Shown piece after piece: positions 6,583 to 10,422 of a stretch of 10,422 nt of DNA. The DNA is taken from contig JAHIZN010000282.1 in assembly GCA_018814245.1 (NCBI GenBank), positions 1 to 10,422 of the forward strand, in the 5' to 3' direction. This DNA comes from a bacterium (GTDB taxonomy: Bacteria > UBA9089 > CG2-30-40-21). Position 1 is the stretch's first letter. Each line of letters opens with the position of its first letter. The notes below the pieces were generated by a model, which saw nothing but the letters and a program-made list of their open reading frames with translations, did not search any database and was not told the origin of the DNA. The position numbers and the translations under genes were made by a program.

Positions 6583-7035
6583 GTGATTAGCTACCTCTCG
6601 GCCAGGCGATCACGCGATGTAGTAATTGCAGCTTGGCAGGAGGTGACGCTTGAGTTTTGGGAAAGACATCGTGGGCGGTATGATGTGTATGTCTCTGAGT
6701 TGGTAGTAGCGGAGGCCAGCTCTGGGGACTCAATCGCGGCGGAGAGGCGTGTGGCTCTACTCCGGGGCATTCCAGAACTGCCTGTAAGCCAAGAGGCCAA
6801 GATACTGGCCAAAGCACTCATGGCAGAGGGTGGAGTTACTCGCAAGGCTGATATCGATGCATTGCATATTGCGGTTGCAACAGTGGGTCGTATGGATTAC
6901 ATATTAACATGGAACTTCCGACACTTGGACAACCCAATTCTGAAACCACGAATACGCGAGATATGTGTGAACCATGGACATAGATGCCCGGAGATATGTA
7001 CACCCCTTGAGATAACGGAGGCACCATGCAAGTGA
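6583..7035 (+). CDS. PIN-domain ribonuclease-like protein (VapC-like), start region damaged
   Basis: PIN domains are metal-dependent RNases, often toxins. With numbering from the GTG at 6583, the acidic and core elements are SELVVAEAS (38-46), DIDALHIA (90-97) and LTWNFRH (109-115), all typical. The true N-terminus seems to lie upstream: codons 6565-6582 read VYIETS in this frame, giving the first PIN strand and first acidic residue (Glu, codon 6574-6576). However, TAA at 6559-6561 precedes them without an ATG, GTG or TTG. An excellent ribosome binding site (AAGGAG 6549-6554) with GTG at 6563 is one base out of frame and hits TGA after seven codons. One lost base near 6566 would explain this. 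The listed GTG start would drop the first catalytic acid. The gene overlaps the companion ORF, ends in TGA and looks GC-richer than its neighbours, so it may be acquired. Probably inactive if the frame is real. Confidence 0.75.
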   Translation: MISYLSARRSRDVVIAAWQEVTLEFWERHRGRYDVYVSELVVAEASSGDSIAAERRVALLRGIPELPVSQEAKILAKALMAEGGVTRKADIDALHIAVATVGRMDYILTWNFRHLDNPILKPRIREICVNHGHRCPEICTPLEITEAPCK

Positions 7036-7214
7036 AAAATGACATCATGCAGGAAGTTTGGCGGAATCGCGACCAAATGGCAGAACGCTATGAACATAAT
7101 TTGGATGCTATCGTAGCTGCAATGCAGGAACGCGAGCGTAATCCACTTACAGTCATAGTGAGTAATGCACGATCGAACAAGGGCATGCAACGGACAGCAA
7201 ACCGTTATCGCTGA
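7026..7214 (+). CDS. Small companion protein of the PIN gene, putative antitoxin
   Basis: This 62-aa ORF starts at an ATG 10 bases inside the PIN stop region, with GGAGG (7017-7021) 4 bases upstream, so the two are translationally coupled. Residues 1-38 (QVKNDIMQEVWRNRD then YEHNLDAIVAAMQERER) are charged and helical and resemble the short protein that commonly follows PIN genes of this subtype, by my recollection of the family. I infer an antitoxin role from position and size only. The C-terminal stretch SNKGMQRTANRYR is not part of that pattern. It is coded by the attC-like inverted repeat at 7171-7230, as if the gene read into the repeat. It stops in TGA. Confidence 0.6.
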   Translation: MQVKNDIMQEVWRNRDQMAERYEHNLDAIVAAMQERERNPLTVIVSNARSNKGMQRTANRYR

Positions 7215-7230
7215 TGTTCATTGTTTAGCC
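7171..7230 (+). other. attC-like inverted repeat (integron recombination site candidate)
   Basis: AACAAGGGCATGCAACGG (7176-7193) pairs imperfectly with 7202-7225. AACAA, CAT and AACGG oppose CCGTT, ATG and TTGTT, and the right arm carries extra unpaired bases, as attC sites do. The motifs AACAAG, TGCA and GCTGATG recall environmental attC sites. The outer boxes are imperfect: GATCGAAC and GTTTAGCC deviate from RYYYAAC/GTTRRRY. It sits at the end of the PIN gene pair, where a cassette attC would be. Confidence 0.35.
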
Positions 7231-7297
7231 ACAAAGGCACAAGGTAGTGGTTCTGAGACATTTTTGAATTTGTGGGTATGAGACCAGAGGATAGACA

Positions 7298-7316
7298 TAG
7301 GGGCATGTGCCCCCTA
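7298..7316. repeat. GTAGGGGCA-type small palindrome
   Basis: GGGGCA (7300-7305) and TGCCCC (7308-7313) are perfect arms around TG, with TA/TA outside and one extra C. It is related to the hairpin at 6244-6270. Confidence 0.45.
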
Positions 7317-7377
7317 CGGGTGAAAAAGCACGCGGATGATTGTTATGTCATTGCAGGGCTAATTGATTATGAATCAT

Positions 7378-7412
7378 AACAAGCCAGAACCGGTTTGGTT
7401 CTGGCTTGTTTG
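7378..7412 (+). terminator. Strong hairpin upstream of ahbA, probable intrinsic terminator
   Basis: AACAAGCCAGAACC (7378-7391) and GGTTCTGGCTTGTT (7397-7410) form a perfect 14-bp stem with a 5-base loop, followed by a short T run. It ends 54 bases before ahbA. TTGTTATG (7340-7347) can pair with CATAACAA (7375-7382), which overlaps the left arm and would compete with the hairpin. An attenuator is therefore conceivable, though simple termination of upstream transcription is the plainer reading. Confidence 0.6.
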
Positions 7413-7466
7413 CTGTCCATGCAAAATAGGATTATCCCCCTTTGGTTGCCATGAGGATGTGGAAAT

Positions 7467-7913
7467 ATGGATACAATAGACAGAACAATATTAAATGCCT
7501 TACAGGAAGATTTTCCAATAGATTCACGACCATTCAGGGTATTATCTCAAGAAATACAGATAAGTGAAGAGGAGATTATCCAGAGGGTTGGTTCCTTGGT
7601 GGATAACAAGATTATTCGACGCATAGGTGCCTCTCTTAATCCAAGGGCAGTTGGATTGAGCACAACCCTGATTGGTATGGATGTACCAAAGGAAAGGATA
7701 CAGGCTGTAGCAGATATTGTCAATGCCTATCCTGAGGTTACCCATAATTATCAACGGGATGAGGATTATAACCTCTGGTTTACCATAGCAGCCAAATCAG
7801 GGAAAGAGATGACCAGAATAATAGGAGAGATACGGGAAAAGACAGGGATTGAAAAAATAATCAACCTGCCGTCAGTAAAAACATTTAAGATCCGCGTGAG
7901 GTTTGAGGTATAA
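7467..7913 (+). CDS. ahbA: Siroheme decarboxylase subunit, AhbA type (Lrp/AsnC-like fold)
   Basis: AhbA and AhbB form a complex that decarboxylates siroheme to 12,18-didecarboxysiroheme. This is a step of the alternative haem pathway of sulfate reducers and archaea, and homologous NirDLGH proteins serve haem d1 synthesis. The 148-aa protein has an N-terminal winged helix (about 1-60, with RPFRVLSQEI and IIRRIGASLNPR) and a C-terminal ferredoxin-like RAM-type domain. The family signature is VTHNYQRDEDYNLWFT (91-106), which marks AhbA rather than a true AsnC regulator. Where I recall many AhbA/NirD proteins having a His (HNYxRxHxxN), this one reads RDEDYN. The ribosome binding site is weak (GAGGA 7454-7458, 8 bases before the ATG). 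The stop overlaps the ahbB start by one base. A role in transcription cannot be excluded but is less likely. Confidence 0.88.
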   Translation: MDTIDRTILNALQEDFPIDSRPFRVLSQEIQISEEEIIQRVGSLVDNKIIRRIGASLNPRAVGLSTTLIGMDVPKERIQAVADIVNAYPEVTHNYQRDEDYNLWFTIAAKSGKEMTRIIGEIREKTGIEKIINLPSVKTFKIRVRFEV

Positions 7914-8377
7914 TGCTTGATACATACGATCGAAAGATATTGACACTAATCCATAAACTTTCTGTATGCAGTCAGCCCTATCAGGTTGTGGCAGAACAAG
8001 TGGGCTTGAGCGAAGAAGAGGTTTTGGCAAGGATTAACGGCTATATCCAGAAAGGGTTTATTCGGAGGATGGGGATAACAGTAAATCATTTCCTGACCGG
8101 ATTTGAGGCAAATGCCATGGTTGCATGGAGGGTAGATGCGCAAGATGTGGATAGGGTAGGGGAGTTGCTGGCAGCAATTCCGTCTGTTACCCATTGCTAT
8201 GAAAGGGATATATCTGGTGAGGATTGGGAATATAATATCTTTGCCATGTTTCATGCCAGAACAAAAGAGGAACTTGAGCAAACTGTAAAAGGGGTTGCAG
8301 AGGATATGGGTGTTTTAGATTACAAGATATTGTATACCCTGAAGGAATGGAAAAAGGACGGGAGGAAGTATTTGTAG
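7913..8377 (+). CDS. ahbB: Siroheme decarboxylase subunit, AhbB type
   Basis: This is the partner subunit of AhbA in siroheme decarboxylation. The 154-aa protein has the same two-domain plan: a winged helix about 1-60 with FIRRMGITVNH (49-59), and a C-terminal domain carrying SVTHCYERDISGEDWEYNIF (91-110) and then AMFH (111-114). The HCYER...WEYNIF pattern with an insert before the Trp is the AhbB/NirG-type signature, in contrast to HNY in AhbA. The ATG overlaps the ahbA TAA (TAATG), so translation is coupled and equimolar subunits are expected. AhbC and AhbD, the radical-SAM enzymes of later steps, are not in the window, nor are siroheme synthesis genes. A possible 28-aa membrane peptide follows. 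The gene ends in TAG. Confidence 0.88.
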   Translation: MLDTYDRKILTLIHKLSVCSQPYQVVAEQVGLSEEEVLARINGYIQKGFIRRMGITVNHFLTGFEANAMVAWRVDAQDVDRVGELLAAIPSVTHCYERDISGEDWEYNIFAMFHARTKEELEQTVKGVAEDMGVLDYKILYTLKEWKKDGRKYL

Positions 8378-8382
8378 GTTGT

Positions 8383-8469
8383 ATGTGGATTGTGGCAATT
8401 ATCTATGCCATATACATCCTGTTTATGGCTTTGGTAATAACAAGAAAGATGTTTTGGAAGGGAGTGTAA
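8383..8469 (+). CDS. Possible 28-aa single-span membrane peptide after ahbB
   Basis: An ATG five bases after the ahbB stop opens a short frame ending in TAA. Residues 2-19 (WIVAIIYAIYILFMALVI) are continuously hydrophobic, and the tail RKMFWKGV is basic, which predicts one helix with the C-terminus inside. GGAGG at 8361-8365 is 17 bases upstream, longer than ideal. The convergent mazF ends 5 bases later. It could be a real small membrane protein of the ahb operon, the stub of a gene cut by insertion of the toxin module, or chance. I do not recognise a family. Confidence 0.35.
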   Translation: MWIVAIIYAIYILFMALVITRKMFWKGV

Positions 8470-8473
8470 AGGG

Positions 8474-8821
8474 CTATAAAGCTGGAATGCCGATGGCACG
8501 CATAATTGCTTTTTCGACTTCAGTCATTTTACTATCGCTGACTTTTCCAGCAAAAGGATTTTGCATGAGTAATGATTTGTCAATAGTAGTTATCTGCTCA
8601 CATTTTGCCACTGAAGATTGATATAACCCTCCTTCACCAATAGGTAACTCTACATGAGTTGGTGCAGGTCGTAATGTAGTAGAGAGGGGAACAACTATTA
8701 TATCACCCGCCAGACGGTTACGAATATCTAATGAAACAACTAAGGCGGGTCGTTCTTTGAAATCCTTTGGTTGACACGGTAATTGAACCAGATATATTTC
8801 TCCACGCTGTGGATATGGCAT
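8474..8821 (-). CDS. MazF/PemK-family endoribonuclease toxin
   Basis: MazF/PemK toxins cleave mRNA at short sequence motifs and are neutralised by a cognate antitoxin. The 115-aa protein has the family features in order: RGEIYLVQLP (6-15), the first strand with the catalytic-type Arg region; KERPALVVS (22-30); DIIVVPLSTT (40-49), ending in the conserved Ser/Thr strand; and SSVAKCEQITTIDKS (69-83). The ATG at 8821 is preferred because AAAGGAG lies 9 bases upstream on the minus strand, in the 14-base gap after the antitoxin stop. A longer TTG start at 8845 would overlap the antitoxin gene and adds eight poorly supported residues. It is convergent with the ahb genes. No truncation is seen, so it is probably functional. 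Confidence 0.92.
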   Translation of the reverse strand: MPYPQRGEIYLVQLPCQPKDFKERPALVVSLDIRNRLAGDIIVVPLSTTLRPAPTHVELPIGEGGLYQSSVAKCEQITTIDKSLLMQNPFAGKVSDSKMTEVEKAIMRAIGIPAL

Positions 8822-8835
8822 AATAGTTTGCTCCT

Positions 8836-9102
8836 TTAATCCCAAATATTTTTTATCTGTTCACTACTCATTTGAATCCATTGCTGATCTTCTTCTTTTT
8901 CTTCGTGAGACAATGAATGATAATACCTTTCTGTTTGGTTGTCTAATTCTATACGATACAGTTCATCGCACCATTTCTGTAGAACTTGCTCAATAATAGC
9001 ACTGCGTGAAGATGATACAGTTTTTTTTACCATATTGTCAATAGCAGAAATAAGCATGGAATTAAGACTCAATGTTATCCGTGTTTTTAATCGTGGTCTC
9101 AT
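8836..9102 (-). CDS. Ribbon-helix-helix antitoxin of the MazF-type module
   Basis: This gene codes the partner that would bind MazF and, as a dimer, repress the operon. With the ATG at 9102 (ribosome binding site AGAGGT 9 bases upstream on the minus strand) the product is 88 aa. Residues 6-13 (KTRITLSL) form the DNA-contacting strand. Helices at about 14-27 and 32-44 (SRSAIIEQVLQKW) complete a ribbon-helix-helix fold. The acidic C-terminal half (EEKEEDQQW then SSEQIKNIWD) is suited to toxin binding. A TTG start at 9138 is possible but lacks a good site. It is transcribed from a near-perfect promoter at 9144-9172 with an operator-like palindrome over the -10. Exact subfamily (MazE or CopG-like) is not resolved. 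Confidence 0.85.
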   Translation of the reverse strand: MRPRLKTRITLSLNSMLISAIDNMVKKTVSSSRSAIIEQVLQKWCDELYRIELDNQTERYYHSLSHEEKEEDQQWIQMSSEQIKNIWD

Positions 9103-9138
9103 TACTTTTGCACCTCTGTTGATTAATTCATATCTCAA

Positions 9139-9157
9139 GTATGATTATAACTCATAC
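9139..9157. promoter_or_regulatory. Operator-like palindrome over the -10 box
   Basis: GTATGA (9139-9144) and TCATAC (9152-9157) are perfect 6-bp inverted arms around 7 bases that hold most of the -10. Such a site would let the ribbon-helix-helix antitoxin block its own very strong promoter. The assignment is inferred from position. Confidence 0.6.
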
Positions 9158-9172
9158 AAAAATGAATGTCAA
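9144..9172 (-). promoter_or_regulatory. Consensus sigma-70 promoter of the toxin-antitoxin operon
   Basis: On the minus strand TTGACA (9172-9167) and TATAAT (9149-9144) are separated by exactly 17 bases, a perfect match to consensus. The -10 ends 41 bases before the antitoxin ATG. Confidence 0.85.
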
Positions 9173-9223
9173 GAGAAATTTTTCGACCAAAACAAACTTG
9201 AACAAACCGTCATGTTTTTTAAC

Positions 9224-9389
9224 GCAGAGTTCACTGGGAAGACAGGGTTACACAGAGTTTAAGTTTCTATTTAGCTTTCTTCTATTCTGTTGTAATTTTC
9301 CTCTGTGTAACTCATATTTCTCTGTGCTCTCTGTGTTAAATAATTGCGTACTTTGTACTCTTTGTGGTAACAAGAAAAACCACAGAGGG
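9224..9389. repeat. CACAGAG-rich inverted repeat block
   Basis: GTTACACAGAG (9247-9257) is the exact reverse complement of CTCTGTGTAAC (9301-9311). Further CTCTGTG copies follow (9320-9335). CTCTTTGTGGT (9358-9368) pairs with ACCACAGAGGG (9379-9389) with two mismatches. The block fills most of the gap between the antitoxin promoter and the nucleotidyltransferase gene. I see no gene in it. Confidence 0.6.
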
Positions 9390-9420
9390 ATAAGAGGTTT
9401 CGTGATACAAGGGGATTACA

Positions 9421-9714
9421 TTGAATGATTATATTGAGAGATTAAAACAACAGGTGTTAGAGATACTCAAGGATGAAGATGTTGAAGTAATTCTCTTTGG
9501 CTCAAGGGCAAAGGGTAATGGAAGGAATATAACATCAGATATAGATGTTGGGATTATCCCTAAAAGTAAGTTTGATAGAACAAAAATAGCCATTTTGCGA
9601 GAGATTGTTGAAGAGATGAATATTCCTTATAAGGTTGATATTGTAGATTTTTCTCTTGTTTCAAAAAAATTCGAGACAGAGGCATTAAAAGAGGTGGAAA
9701 GGTGGAAGGGGTAA
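9421..9714 (+). CDS. MNT-family minimal nucleotidyltransferase (antitoxin of an MNT/HEPN pair)
   Basis: Minimal nucleotidyltransferases paired with HEPN proteins can neutralise the partner by adding AMP to a Tyr beside its active site, as shown for MntA of Shewanella. This 97-aa protein has Gly27-Ser28 of the GS motif in FGSRAKG, Asp40 and Asp42 of the DxD pair (SDIDVG), and Asp73 in YKVDIVDF as third carboxylate, so the active site is complete. The TTG start is supported by AAGGGGA (9409-9415) about 6 bases upstream and by the family-length N-terminus. Its 3' end overlaps the HEPN gene by 13 bases, so the two are translationally coupled. It ends in TAA. It is probably intact although its partner is interrupted. 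Confidence 0.88.
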   Translation: MNDYIERLKQQVLEILKDEDVEVILFGSRAKGNGRNITSDIDVGIIPKSKFDRTKIAILREIVEEMNIPYKVDIVDFSLVSKKFETEALKEVERWKG

Positions 9715-10088
9715 GATATGATGATGCGGTAAAAGCAATTGATACACTGAAAGATATATTAAAAGAGTCATTTACAATCATTGTTCGAGATGCAACGATT
9801 CAGAGGTTTGAATACACATTTGAGGCATTATGGAAATTCTTAAAGGCATGGCTAAAAGAAAGGGAAGGGATAATCTGTAACTCACCTAAGGCTTGCTTTA
9901 GAGAGGCATTTTCTTCATGACTATTGACAGAGGAGGAAACTGTAAAATTCCTTGAAATAACTGATGATAGGAACATGACCTCTCATACTTACCATGAAGA
10001 AATTTCTCAAATACTCTATGCACGGATGCCATCTTATTGTAAATTGATGGAAATTTTAATAGAAAGGATCATATATGCAAACCATTAA
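9702..10088 (+). pseudogene. HEPN-domain protein (HI0074-type substrate-binding partner), interrupted by one in-frame TGA
   Basis: From GTG 9702 the frame gives VRYDDAVKAIDTLK, IIRD-like IVRDATIQRFEYTFEALWKFLK and SPKACFREAFSS, a textbook start of the HI0074-like HEPN family, then TGA at 9918-9920. The same frame stays open for 55 more codons to TAA (10086-10088) and keeps perfect family similarity: LLTEEETVKFLEITDD, then RNMTSHTY, the RX4HXY motif with Arg90, His95 and Tyr97 (TGA counted as codon 73). Total length, 128 codons, is normal for a HEPN protein. Family members usually have Gly at the TGA position, so a single GGA-to-TGA change explains it. The truncated product (72 aa) lacks the catalytic motif. 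It is coupled to the nucleotidyltransferase gene. I read it as a fresh nonsense mutation. Read-through is a less likely alternative. Confidence 0.85.
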
Positions 10089-10105
10089 TTAAGTTGACAT
10101 ATCTT
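10075..10105 (-). repeat. 31-bp dispersed repeat, copy 2
   Basis: This is the reverse complement of 4071-4101 with one mismatch. It overlaps the last codons and stop of the HEPN frame, so the HEPN 3' end is coded by repeat sequence. Confidence 0.75.
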
Positions 10106-10236
10106 TTCACGCAAAGAACGCAAAGATTTCACGCAAAGAATGCAAAGGATTATAAATTATCGTCTTTTTAATTTATCAATCATAATTATTCTCTGTGGCT
10201 CTTTGCGATTTTTTTTACTTTGCAGTCTTTGCGTGA
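10105..10236. repeat. Tandem 22-base repeat with distal inverted copy (TTTCACGCAAAG family)
   Basis: Two 22-base units (10105-10126, 10127-10148) differ at two positions. CTTTGCAGTCTTTGCGTGA (10218-10236) is the inverse of 10129-10147 with one mismatch, which gives a large stem-loop. No spacer or array structure suggests CRISPR. Confidence 0.65.
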
Positions 10237-10282
10237 TATTGTTACTGCTGATGGGTTGGGGACACAGTCACAGAGGGTTATT

Positions 10283-10310
10283 GTGTAGGCACATAGGGTT
10301 GCACCTACAC
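10283..10310. repeat. GTGTAGG...CCTACAC hairpin repeat
   Basis: GTGTAGG (10283-10289) and CCTACAC (10304-10310) are perfect 7-bp arms around a 14-base loop, flanked on both sides by CACAGAGG-type sequence. The stretch 10089-10422 consists of such repeats and I see no gene in it. Confidence 0.5.
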
Positions 10311-10327
10311 AGAGGGGCAACCACAGG

Positions 10328-10422
10328 CAGACTGTGTGAAAACTCATGATTTGGGCATCAATGCTACGACAGATTAACGAGAAGAGAAAGAGCCACAAAG
10401 GGTGTAAATTCTTAAAATGAAC
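10328..10422 (-). mobile_element. Second, inverted copy of the MITE-like element, cut by the window end
   Basis: These 95 bases are the reverse complement of 6398-6492 with four mismatches and start with the same terminal repeat, CAGACTGTGTGAAAACTCA. The copy runs off the window, so the far end and any target duplication cannot be checked. Confidence 0.85.

Noticed and set aside
7467..8377. AsnC/Lrp transcription regulators
   Set aside because: The winged-helix similarity is real, but the HNY...YNLWF and HCYER...WEYNIF signatures and the coupled pair arrangement point to siroheme decarboxylase.
8379..8621. 80-aa frame from TTG 8379
   Set aside because: More than half of it is antisense to the convincing mazF gene and the product resembles nothing. 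The overlapping 28-aa hydrophobic frame is the better candidate.
8822..8845. TTG start of mazF at 8845
   Set aside because: The ATG at 8821 has a good ribosome binding site (AAAGGAG) in the gap after the antitoxin stop. The longer form would translate that very site.
9918..9920. UGA recoded as glycine (code 25 as in Absconditabacteria/Gracilibacteria)
   Set aside because: tig, clpP, clpX and hppA have many glycines coded only by GGN and no in-frame TGA over thousands of bases. A recoded genome would show TGA throughout.
9918..9960. UGA as selenocysteine
   Set aside because: HEPN proteins are not redox enzymes, the position normally holds Gly, and I see no convincing SECIS-like stem-loop directly downstream.
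10105..10148. CRISPR array
   Set aside because: Two 22-base units are directly adjacent without spacers, and there are no cas genes. It is a tandem repeat.
10140..10398. Short frames on both strands in 10140-10398
   Set aside because: They lie entirely in inverted repeat sequence, have no ribosome binding sites and give low-complexity products.

Overview
The window reads as a chromosomal segment of an AT-rich (roughly 40% GC by eye), probably anaerobic, uncultured-type bacterium. I cannot name the phylum. The clues are a linked tig-clpP-clpX chaperone/protease cluster, a membrane-integral pyrophosphatase of the K+-dependent type, a siroheme decarboxylase pair (alternative haem or haem d1 route), and spacers packed with small dispersed repeats. 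Nearly all genes end in TAA or TAG. The only two that end in TGA are the PIN gene and its companion, which also look more GC-rich.

Layout. Positions 1-250 hold two short palindromes, a consensus DnaA box and a strong sigma-70-type promoter. Then, all on +, come tig (251-1534), clpP (1671-2330), clpX (2656-3900) and hppA (4127-6163). Trigger factor meets nascent chains at the ribosome. ClpX unfolds substrates and feeds them into the ClpP chamber. The pyrophosphatase converts PPi hydrolysis into an ion gradient. The spacers of this conserved block carry period-7 GAATT-based repeats, a long inverted repeat just before clpX and a 33-bp palindrome before hppA.

From 6164 on the window is accessory in character. 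It has a roughly 288-bp MITE-like element with 19-bp terminal inverted repeats (6205-6492), whose right end recurs inverted at the window end (10328-10422). A PIN-domain gene with a damaged start overlaps a small companion ORF that runs into an attC-like inverted repeat. After a strong hairpin terminator come ahbA and ahbB, overlapping by 1 nt, and a possible 28-aa membrane peptide. Convergent to these is a MazF-type toxin with its ribbon-helix-helix antitoxin, driven from a perfect consensus promoter with an operator-like palindrome over the -10. The last genes are an MNT nucleotidyltransferase and its HEPN partner. The HEPN frame is cut by one in-frame TGA just before the RX4HXY motif. The remaining sequence is repeat-rich and I see no gene in it.

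Three toxin-antitoxin-like modules (PIN, MazEF-like, MNT/HEPN) surround one metabolic pair (ahbAB). Two of the three show signs of damage, in a region with mobile-element traces.
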